In this document: positions 23,070 through 30,183 of the stretch, in pieces
Layout of the letters: each line of letters opens with the position of its first letter
How positions within the stretch are numbered: position 1 is the stretch's first letter
Origin: Bacteroidales bacterium
GTDB taxonomy: Bacteria; Bacteroidota; Bacteroidia; Bacteroidales; Tenuifilaceae
Assembly: GCA_017524185.1 (NCBI GenBank)
Contig: JAFWUG010000054.1
Location: 1 to 32,225, forward strand
Length of the DNA stretch: 32,225 nucleotides
Reading direction: 5' to 3'
The notes under the pieces: generated by a model
Told to the model about the DNA's origin: nothing
Databases searched by the model: none
What the model saw: the letters and a program-made list of their open reading frames with translations, nothing else
Position numbers and translations under genes: made by a program

Positions 23070-26000
23070 TTATTTTTGAATTTGTTTTAGCAGCACCTCA
23101 ACCGCTTTGGCCAGCTGTGTATCGTTGCCTGTAGCAGCATCTTCGGGGCTTATGGCTACCTTTATGTCGGGTTGCAGTTGCTGGTTTTCGAGATATTGTC
23201 CGTTGAGGTTGCGCACGCCCATTTGGGGTATGCCAAACACCAGCGTGGGGTCGATCAGTTGCTCCCACCACACAGCGGTCATGGTGCCAGGGATGGGCAT
23301 GCCGATGAGCGGGCCTATGCCAAGTGTGCGGTAGGTGTAGGGGAATCCGTGCGCATCGGAGTAGTTGCCTTCGCCAATGAGCAGAGCCGAGGGTTTGTGC
23401 CATTTGGCTATAGGCTCCGAATTTACGAATTGCCCGCGTGGGGTGAAGTCGGCGTAGCGTTTGCCGCTGAGCAGCGTGGCTAGGTCGTCGTGGAGCCAGC
23501 CGCCGCCGTTGAAACGCGTGTCAACCACCACGGCCTCCTTGTTGCGGTGTTTGCCCAGCAGGTCGGAATACACGTCGCGGAAGCTTTGTGAGTCCATGCC
23601 GCGCACGTGAACGTAGCCAATGCGTCCGCCCGATAGTTCTTCCACTTTCTGGGTGTTGCGGCGGACAAAGCGTGCGTAGAGCAGGTCGCTCTCTTCGGCT
23701 TGCGTTATGGGGCGGATGGTTTCCGTCCAGCGTTGTCCGCTGGCGGGGTCGTATAGGTGCAGCATGGTGAGTTGGCCTGCCTTGTGGTTGAGCAGGGCAA
23801 AGTGGTCGGTGGTGGTGGTAATCTCTTGACCGTCAATTTTTTCGATAATCACACCCGTTTTCACCTTGGTGTTGGCTTTGGCCAACGGCGATTTGTCGAG
23901 CACCTCGGCTATGCGGACACCGTTACCTGTGTGTTTGAAATCGTATAGAACGCCCAAACTGGCGGTGTTATCGGCGTTTTTGTTCGCTGGGGTGAATCGG
24001 CATCCGGTGTGCGATGCGTTGAGTTCGCCTAGCAGCTCGCTGGCCATTTCGGCGAAGTCGTAGTTGTTGTTGATGTGGGGTAAAAAGCGGGCGTACTCCT
24101 TCTTATAGTATGCCCAATCGACACCATGTATGTTGGGGTCGTAGAATTTTTTGAGTACCTGCCTCCACATGTGCTCAAAAAGATGCTCCCGCTCGAGCGG
24201 ACGGTTGACTATGCGTTCGGCGCTGAACGTTACAGGTTTCTGCTTGCCCGAGGCAACTTCAATCTTTTTTATGCTGCCCTTTGATAGTAGGTACAGATTT
24301 TTTTCGTCCTTGTCGAACTGCAGGTTATGGGCGTGTCCGTCGAGCTTGACCAGCAATTTGGTTTCGCGCTCTTTTAGGTTGTGTACCCAGAGGTCGAATC
24401 CGCGCTCAAAACGGCTGAGGTAGAACAGTTTCTCGCCGTTTGAGGTGAGTACGGCATCGGATAGGCTCGATGAGTTTATGGTGAGCCGTACACGTCGGTC
24501 GGCTATATTTTCAAAGTCGAACTGTAGGGGCTTGACTGTGTTGGATTTATCGGCTGCGGGTTGCGTTTTTTTGTCCTTTTTATCCTCGGCCTTGTCCGTT
24601 CTATTTTTGTCGTCTTTTTTCTCATTCTTACGTTGTTCCTGCAGCAGCGTCCACTCGTGCTTTGTGAGGCGGAACTCGTCGTAGGCATCTTGGGTTAGGA
24701 ACATTGCCCACACATCGAATTGTGCGCCCCATGAGCCGTGGCTGCGCATACCCATTTTGTCGCTGAACCAAATTATGCATTTGCCGTTCATGGCCCATTT
24801 GGGGTTAGCGTCGTCGTAGCCGCTTTGGGTGAGGTTGCGTACTGGAGCCGAGCCGTCGGCACTGATTAGGGCCACCTCGGAGCATGGCCATGATGGGTAT
24901 TCAAAATACTGCGCTAGCAACCATTTGCTGTCGGGGCTCCATTGGAACCATTGGTCGCCATCGGAGTACGAATAGTTGTGGTGCGGTGCAAGAACGGTAC
25001 GTATTTTTTTTGTGTCTATATTGATGATACACAGTTCGGTACGTTCTTTCAAAAAGGCCACTTCCTTGCCGTTGGGCGAGTAGAGCGGTTGGAATGCCTC
25101 TTCGGATATTTCCACCAATGGCTCTTCGTGCAGCAATGTGGAGAGCGAGAAGTTGGGCTCGTCGCTATTCATAATTGATGTTTGGTAGATATTCCAGCTT
25201 CCGTTGCGTTCGGCGGCATAGAGCAATTTTTTTCCGTCGGGGCTGAAGCTTACCGAGCGCTCCTGTTCGGGTGTGCAGGTGATGCGTTTGGTCGAAGGGT
25301 ATTCGGTTGAGGTTACGTAGATGTCGCCTCCTATAATAAAGGCAGTTTCTTTGCCATCTGGTGATATGACCATCTCCGATGCACCGCTCTGCGCTATGGT
25401 GCGTTGCACCTCGAGTTCGGTTTGGTCGGACGCTATGCTGATATTGATTTTGCGAGGTTCGTCATTGGGGCGCATGGTGTAGAGTTCGCCGTTGTAGGCG
25501 AAGCAGAGCGTGCCGTTTTGTGCTACGCTTAGAAATCGCACCGGATGTTGTTTGAACTGCGTTAGTATCAGTGGTTCGGCGTTGGGATTGTCGGCGCGCT
25601 GCATGGCCACATTCAACGATCCGTTGCGTTCGGTTAGGTAGTACACGTTTTGACCATCGGGCGCGAACACCGGATTGAGGTCTTCGCCCTCGAATTGGCT
25701 AAGTTTTTGGTGTTTACCTGTTTGTGTGTTGTAAATCCAAACATCGTGAGTTATTGACGATGTGTGATGCTTGCGCCAGATGTCCTCCATGCCTTTCACA
25801 TCGGCATAGGCCATGAACTGGCCGTTGGGACTAAGCGACACCCATTCGGCGGGCGTGGTGAGCAGTTGTTGTGTTCTGCCGCCTGTTGCCGGAACGGCAT
25901 AGAGTTCGGTTAGCCATCGCGAAGGGAATAGTATATTCTGTGGAGCGTCTTGCAGGTGCGCAGTGAAAAGCACTTGGCTATTGTCGATGCTAAAACTGCA

Positions 26001-26360
26001 TGGATACTCGTTGGCCGAGTGATGTGTTAGGCGTGTAGGCTGTCCGCCCGTTGCGGGCATTACAAAAACATCGAAATTGCCGTAGCGATCAGATGCAAAT
26101 GCAATTTTTTTGCCATCGTGGCTCCAAACTGGCCTGTAGTCGTGGGCTGCGTGGGTGGTTAGCACCTGCGCCTGTCCGCCCTCGGTTGCTACTCTGTAGA
26201 GATTGCCTTTATAGGCAAAAACAATGGTGCTGCCATCGGGCGAAATGGCTGGATAGCGCAGCCATAGCGGGGCTTGTAGCTCTTGTCCATTCGCCGAGCC
26301 GAGAGCTAACATCAGGGTGCATAGCCCTGTTAAAATCAATTTTATCATCGTAGAATACAT
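23070..26360 (-). CDS. tricorn-like protease (S41 family) with WD40-like propeller and PDZ domain
   Basis: This 1096-aa exported protease has a signal peptide ending SANGQ (about 26). Beta-propeller PD40/WD40-like repeats run from about 30 to 560 (motifs such as ISPDGSTIVFAYKGNLYRV, SHDGKKIAFASDR, SPDGKKLLYAAERNG). A Lys/Asp-rich linker lies at about 575-610, then a second propeller-like part, a helical domain, a PDZ domain (about 800-890) and an S41 domain. The expected tricorn residues are present: H745 in IHGVDW, the nucleophile S1001 in GNYSDAHG, and E1058 in YLENQ. It probably degrades peptides in the periplasm. An alternative start at M5 (26348) changes only four residues. It diverges from the AT-hook gene. 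Confidence 0.93.
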   Translation of the reverse strand: MYSTMIKLILTGLCTLMLALGSANGQELQAPLWLRYPAISPDGSTIVFAYKGNLYRVATEGGQAQVLTTHAAHDYRPVWSHDGKKIAFASDRYGNFDVFVMPATGGQPTRLTHHSANEYPCSFSIDNSQVLFTAHLQDAPQNILFPSRWLTELYAVPATGGRTQQLLTTPAEWVSLSPNGQFMAYADVKGMEDIWRKHHTSSITHDVWIYNTQTGKHQKLSQFEGEDLNPVFAPDGQNVYYLTERNGSLNVAMQRADNPNAEPLILTQFKQHPVRFLSVAQNGTLCFAYNGELYTMRPNDEPRKINISIASDQTELEVQRTIAQSGASEMVISPDGKETAFIIGGDIYVTSTEYPSTKRITCTPEQERSVSFSPDGKKLLYAAERNGSWNIYQTSIMNSDEPNFSLSTLLHEEPLVEISEEAFQPLYSPNGKEVAFLKERTELCIINIDTKKIRTVLAPHHNYSYSDGDQWFQWSPDSKWLLAQYFEYPSWPCSEVALISADGSAPVRNLTQSGYDDANPKWAMNGKCIIWFSDKMGMRSHGSWGAQFDVWAMFLTQDAYDEFRLTKHEWTLLQEQRKNEKKDDKNRTDKAEDKKDKKTQPAADKSNTVKPLQFDFENIADRRVRLTINSSSLSDAVLTSNGEKLFYLSRFERGFDLWVHNLKERETKLLVKLDGHAHNLQFDKDEKNLYLLSKGSIKKIEVASGKQKPVTFSAERIVNRPLEREHLFEHMWRQVLKKFYDPNIHGVDWAYYKKEYARFLPHINNNYDFAEMASELLGELNASHTGCRFTPANKNADNTASLGVLYDFKHTGNGVRIAEVLDKSPLAKANTKVKTGVIIEKIDGQEITTTTDHFALLNHKAGQLTMLHLYDPASGQRWTETIRPITQAEESDLLYARFVRRNTQKVEELSGGRIGYVHVRGMDSQSFRDVYSDLLGKHRNKEAVVVDTRFNGGGWLHDDLATLLSGKRYADFTPRGQFVNSEPIAKWHKPSALLIGEGNYSDAHGFPYTYRTLGIGPLIGMPIPGTMTAVWWEQLIDPTLVFGIPQMGVRNLNGQYLENQQLQPDIKVAISPEDAATGNDTQLAKAVEVLLKQIQK

Positions 26361-26429
26361 TGGTTAAAATTCAATCAGACAAAAGATTGCAAAACCTATA
26401 TAGCAGGCGTTTTGCGAAAAACTATGTGG

Positions 26430-26437
26430 CAAATCTA
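26430..26437 (-). promoter_or_regulatory. -7 promoter box of the tricorn-like protease gene
   Basis: Minus-strand TAGATTTG matches TAnnTTTG, with a minus-strand TTG (26461-26463) 23 bp upstream as a possible -33 element. The predicted leader is about 65 nt. Confidence 0.5.
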
Positions 26438-26472
26438 TCATTTTTTTTGCATTAAATTGTCAAGAATAGGTG

Positions 26473-26500
26473 TTGATATTAGAATGTTTTTTTATCTTTG
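26473..26500 (+). promoter_or_regulatory. promoter of the AT-hook gene
   Basis: TATCTTTG at 26493-26500 matches TAnnTTTG; a TTG at 26473-26475 lies 17 bp upstream, closer than usual. The leader to the ATG at 26531 is about 26 nt. The divergent protease promoter lies about 55 bp away, so the two may share control. Confidence 0.55.
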
Positions 26501-26530
26501 CACGCAATATGACTAAACATTTTTTGCCGT

Positions 26531-27271
26531 ATGACAAAACTTACCAAGCTTTTTGATCTCTACGAAACAGAGGTTTCTATGGCTCAGGGTCGCATGGATA
26601 TTCTGCATGCCCTGATAAAAGAAATGCGCAACGAAGTTGGCACAACCGCTGAAAAAACAGCCAAGCGTGGCCGTCCTGCAAAGGAAAATAAGGCTGCTAA
26701 AAAAACTGTTGCTGCTGAGGCTGCCACCGCTCCAGTTGCTGCTCCCAAAAAACGTGGTCGTAAGCCTAAAGCTGCAAGCGCAGCTACCGCAACCGCAACC
26801 GCAACCACCGCTACTGCAAAAAAACGTGGCCGCAAGTCTAAAACTGCTAATGCAGCCGCTTCAACCGTTGCCCCTGTTGCTGCTGTAGAGGTTAAAAAGA
26901 CTGCCACTGCAACCAAAAAGAAAACCATAAAGGCAAAACGTAAATCAGCTCGCAAGGCTCGTCCTACCCACTACAAGTCGATTAAAGGCCACGGTGGTCC
27001 CAAAATGAAATGGGGCGATACCATTATAGAGGTAATGCGCGGTAGCATCAACCCTATGTCGTCGAAAGATATAGCCGACCGTACCATCGCAAAGATGGGT
27101 ATTGGTACGGCCGATGCCGACCGCGCTAAATTGGCAGTATCGACCAATCTCACCAAGTTGTTGAAGGAGAAAGCCGTGATTAAGCACGATGTGCCCGGTC
27201 AGCGTGCCGCTCTCTACAGCGTTGCTCCATCGCACGCTCAGGTTGTTGCTCCTGCCTACAAGGTGGACTAA
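26531..27271 (+). CDS. AT-hook DNA-binding protein with C-terminal winged-helix-like domain
   Basis: This is a 246-aa, very basic protein. Residues 1-38 form a predicted helix or coiled coil (a dimerisation candidate). A Lys/Ala/Thr-rich disordered region follows with three AT-hook cores: KRGRPAK (45-51), KRGRKPK (74-80) and KRGRKSK (98-104), then a KAKRKSARKAR cluster (134-144). Residues of about 158-232 (W-G-D-T-I-I-E-V-M-R through Q-R-A-A-L-Y-S-V) read as a winged helix resembling HARE-HTH/histone-H1-like folds. It likely binds AT-rich DNA as a nucleoid-associated or regulatory protein. The linker between hooks is coded by tandem 6-nt repeats. A strong terminator follows. Confidence 0.8.
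   Translation: MTKLTKLFDLYETEVSMAQGRMDILHALIKEMRNEVGTTAEKTAKRGRPAKENKAAKKTVAAEAATAPVAAPKKRGRKPKAASAATATATATTATAKKRGRKSKTANAAASTVAPVAAVEVKKTATATKKKTIKAKRKSARKARPTHYKSIKGHGGPKMKWGDTIIEVMRGSINPMSSKDIADRTIAKMGIGTADADRAKLAVSTNLTKLLKEKAVIKHDVPGQRAALYSVAPSHAQVVAPAYKVD
26786..26803 (+). repeat. tandem hexanucleotide repeat in the AT-hook linker
   Basis: Three perfect copies of ACCGCA lie in a row, with degenerate copies on both sides. They encode an Ala-Thr linker between AT-hooks 2 and 3. Gain or loss of a unit changes the linker by two residues without a frameshift. Confidence 0.75.
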
Positions 27272-27319
27272 TCTTCGTCAATGATTATATCATTTCAAGC
27301 GTAAACAATAGAGCAAGGT

Positions 27320-27347
27320 AAAAAGGGCAGGTTAGCCTGCCCTTTTT
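27320..27347 (+). terminator. strong rho-independent terminator after the AT-hook gene
   Basis: A 12-bp perfect stem, AAAAAGGGCAGG (27320-27331) with CCTGCCCTTTTT (27336-27347), and a TTAG loop, ending in a T-run. The A-run on the other arm would allow it to act in both directions. Confidence 0.92.
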
Positions 27348-27474
27348 ATTTGTTTGTGCTCAAATAAAATCATATTGTTTTCATCATAGATGTTCGGATG
27401 AGAGCGAAAATAAACTTCAGCACGCAGTATAACGTGCTTTGATGCTGAGAATGTAGCCCCAAGTAGAAATTTTT

Positions 27475-28665
27475 ATGAAAATTATAGACTGCCTGCTGCC
27501 CTGCCTCCGCGAGGTGATTGATGAGGGCCACAGCCTCGACCGTGTTACTGCCCGCTGGATTGCCGCCAATCGTGGTCAATGGTCCAATCGCGATGTGGCC
27601 ATGTTTGCCGAAACGCTTTCCGACGTTGTGCGTTGGTGGCGTTTGTTGCGCTCAATGGCTCATGCCGTGGGGTTTGAGGGCAATTCGGGTATTGGATCAA
27701 TTGTTGTCTATCAGGCACTGAATCCCAGCGTGAATGTGGTGCGCGAGCAGTTAAGCCCGCGCCAGAGGCGTACGTTGGAACAGGAGTATAGCCGCCTATA
27801 CGATCATCGGGCTGTGCGTGAGTCGATTCCCGATTGGCTCGATGCGCTGTGCGCTCGCGAGTTGGGTGCCGCTTGGCCCGATATGCTATCGGCACTCAAC
27901 GCTATGCCCAGCATTGTGCTACGTGCCAATAGGCTGCGCACCAGCCGACAGAGTTTGCTGGCCATGCTGGCCAACGAGGGCTATCGTGTGGCGGCACTGG
28001 GCGATGCCGATGCCATTGAGCTGCGCCAGCGTGCCAACATATTCCGGTCGTCGGCGTTCCGTCAGGGCTATTTCGAGCAGCAGGATTACGCCTCACAGGC
28101 GGTGGTGCCGTTCATGCAGATTGAGCCTGGTATGCGTGTGGTTGATGCATGTGCAGGCAATGGGGGCAAAACGCTGCATATGGCCAGTTTGATGGGCAAT
28201 CGAGGTCAGATTATTGCCCTCGATGTGGCTGACCACAAGTTGGCCGAATTGCGCCGTAGAGCCTCGCGGGCGGCTTGTTCCAATGTGGAAACGCGCCTAA
28301 TCGATTCGGCAAAGGTGCTAAAGCGGATGGCGCAGTCGGCCGACCGTTTGCTGCTCGATGTGCCCTGCTCGGGGTTGGGCGTGTTGCGCCGTAATCCCGA
28401 CATCAAGTGGCATCTGCGCGAGGAGCAGTTGAGCGCGTTGCAGGCCACGCAGCGCGATATTTTGCTGCGCTATAGCAATGTGCTGCGTCCTGGTGGTAAG
28501 TTGGTTTATTCCACGTGTAGTATCTTACCTTCGGAGAATATGCGTCAGGTGGAGTGGTTTGTGGCTCAGAGCCAAGGTGCATTTGCGGTTGAGGCCGAGC
28601 AAACGCTGTCGCCATGCGATGGAGCCGATGGGTTCTATATGGCGCGTATTGTGCGCTGCAACTAA
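27475..28665 (+). CDS. RsmB/NOP-family class I RNA (cytosine-5) methyltransferase
   Basis: This 396-aa SAM-dependent enzyme methylates cytosine C5 in RNA, probably rRNA. An N-terminal NusB/RsmB-like helical and ferredoxin-like region covers about 1-200. The Rossmann core has motif I DACAGNGGKT (224-233), motif IV LLDVPCSGLGVLRRNPDIKW, with C298 in PCSG, and motif VI YSTCSILPSEN, with the catalytic C348. Both Cys of the m5C mechanism are therefore present. It is a single gene. The leader holds two short alternative inverted repeats (27417-27449), but no convincing -7 box (nearest GTGCTTTG, 27434-27441). Its stop overlaps the opposing protease stop by 4 nt. The exact RNA target cannot be assigned. 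Confidence 0.92.
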   Translation: MKIIDCLLPCLREVIDEGHSLDRVTARWIAANRGQWSNRDVAMFAETLSDVVRWWRLLRSMAHAVGFEGNSGIGSIVVYQALNPSVNVVREQLSPRQRRTLEQEYSRLYDHRAVRESIPDWLDALCARELGAAWPDMLSALNAMPSIVLRANRLRTSRQSLLAMLANEGYRVAALGDADAIELRQRANIFRSSAFRQGYFEQQDYASQAVVPFMQIEPGMRVVDACAGNGGKTLHMASLMGNRGQIIALDVADHKLAELRRRASRAACSNVETRLIDSAKVLKRMAQSADRLLLDVPCSGLGVLRRNPDIKWHLREEQLSALQATQRDILLRYSNVLRPGGKLVYSTCSILPSENMRQVEWFVAQSQGAFAVEAEQTLSPCDGADGFYMARIVRCN

Positions 28666-29882
28666 AGCAGCGATATTAGGTCGAATGCGATGTTGAGCGT
28701 AGTGTCGGCACGCTGCACCGTAAGGTTTACTCGTTTCTGGCGGTCGAAATAGGCATCTTGTTCCACGTAGGGGATTTGCTGCACCGGTAGTCCGTTCACG
28801 GCCACAATCAGGTCGTCGATTTGCAATCCGTGCTGGTCGGCCTGGCTGTTGTAGGTGATGCTGGCCACTACCCACCCGCCCAGGGTGGAGTAGCGATCGG
28901 TGAATGTAAATCCTAATCTATCGTAGATAAATGGCGATTTGTAGATGCTGTTGGGGCGTAGGTAGAGTGCAGTGTCGAGAAAATCGAACACTAGGTCGAA
29001 TCGGCTCAGTATATTTCCCCCCAATATTCCCATGTGGTCGTCGGCGGCCAGCACGCCTGCGGTGTCGATGCTATACGATACGGTGGGCTGCTGCATGGCG
29101 AAATGGTTGGCCAGCCGCACCGTGTCGGGTATAAAATCGTAGCCATCGGAATCGTTGCCTACTCCTGCGTATTTGGTGTAGTAGCGAGCTTTGTGGGTTA
29201 TGGCTTGGTCGAGGTGGTATTGCTGCACCACGCTGCTGTTTATGATTGTGCCGGGCGAGCCAATGTCCACCGCAAAATCGCCATGAATGGTGAGCGTGTC
29301 GTTTATTTTGATGCTGAGTGGGATGGTAAAACTGTAGTCGAGCGCTCGCATGGGGATGCGGGTATAGCCGTTCAGGTCGATGGAGTCGTGGCTGCTGTAG
29401 GTTTTGATGTAGCCGTTGTCATAGTCAACCTGTAGCACGTTGTGCATGAAGTACGACGTACCTAGCAGTCCGTCGAGATAGTCGCCTCCGGCAGGCTTTA
29501 GCATCAGCACCACCACGTGCGACGTGCGGTATTGATGGTTGTTGAAAGTGAAGTTAAGGCTGTCGTCGATTATTAGTATGTTCTGGCGTGAATTGCCCAC
29601 GCCAGAAATGGAGCGACGGCGGGTTTTGGGATAGTTAAATCCGCTGGCGGCGTAGTAGAGGCTGTCGAGATAGAGATTGTCGGCCCCAGTGTCGAGCAGC
29701 AGATTGGCTGGCACGCTATCCACCAAGGCCTGCACAAAAATGTAGCTGGTATAGACTATAGGTATGGCTCCTGGCGGTATTTGTTGCTGCCGTTGCTGGT
29801 CGGCGCAGGCGCAGAGGTATAGCGCAGCCAAAGCCAAATAACAGGCAGTTTTTTGAGTTATTATGCTGATTTTCAAATGCAT
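28662..29882 (-). CDS. exported retropepsin-like aspartyl protease with PDZ domain
   Basis: This 406-aa protein has an N-terminal signal ending YLCAC; Cys26 (L-C-A-C) is a non-ideal lipobox, so it is either a lipoprotein or has a cleaved signal. Two retropepsin-like lobes are visible: the first active-site motif LLLDTGA (D64), the second AVDIGSPGT (D206), each followed by hydrophobic strands and a Gly-rich flap-like region (DGLLGTS, GILGGNIL). A PDZ domain lies at about 325-395 (G-W-V-V-A-S-I, then L-Q-I-D-D-L-I-V-A-V-N-G). This aspartyl protease-PDZ design is common in Bacteroidota. Substrates are unknown; it acts outside the cytoplasm. I found no clear -7 box in the 301 bp upstream. Confidence 0.88.
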   Translation of the reverse strand: MHLKISIITQKTACYLALAALYLCACADQQRQQQIPPGAIPIVYTSYIFVQALVDSVPANLLLDTGADNLYLDSLYYAASGFNYPKTRRRSISGVGNSRQNILIIDDSLNFTFNNHQYRTSHVVVLMLKPAGGDYLDGLLGTSYFMHNVLQVDYDNGYIKTYSSHDSIDLNGYTRIPMRALDYSFTIPLSIKINDTLTIHGDFAVDIGSPGTIINSSVVQQYHLDQAITHKARYYTKYAGVGNDSDGYDFIPDTVRLANHFAMQQPTVSYSIDTAGVLAADDHMGILGGNILSRFDLVFDFLDTALYLRPNSIYKSPFIYDRLGFTFTDRYSTLGGWVVASITYNSQADQHGLQIDDLIVAVNGLPVQQIPYVEQDAYFDRQKRVNLTVQRADTTLNIAFDLISLL

Positions 29883-30183
29883 ACCTCCAGTAAAATACTT
29901 TGTAATATATTGATGCGAAATGTAGAAATAAAAAATGGAAATACAAGCGATATGATGCTGTTTGTATGGTTCTTGAGGACAGAAAATGTTGGTTGTAGCG
30001 CATTGTGAGACTGATTTATGCGTATGTTAAATGGCTTTTATGCTCTATGTTGTTGCAGGAGCAAGCGTATGAGCGGTGTAATTAGAGAGGCATTTTGTGT
30101 TTGGAAGAATGGGAATGGAGAACCAAGCAATTGGGCATCATATATTTTGGGGTTATGTTGCTTACAAATGCCTCATTTGGTAA
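29883..30183. other. 301-bp intergenic region without a gene
   Basis: No supported ORF, tRNA or consensus promoter is seen in either direction. The only structure is an imperfect long-range inverted repeat, GAGGCATTT (30087-30095) with AAATGCCTC (30166-30174), whose 70-nt spacing makes it a poor terminator. It should contain the promoter of the aspartyl protease gene and the 3' end of the receptor transcript, but neither can be pinpointed. Confidence 0.5.

Noticed and set aside
26508-26555. Small upstream ORF of 15 codons overlapping the AT-hook gene start
   Set aside because: It overlaps the real start in another frame and shows no coding signal beyond its ATG.
30087-30174. Inverted repeat GAGGCATTT/AAATGCCTC as terminator of the receptor gene
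   Set aside because: The 70-nt spacing and lack of a T-run make it a weak candidate; kept only as a note in the intergenic entry.
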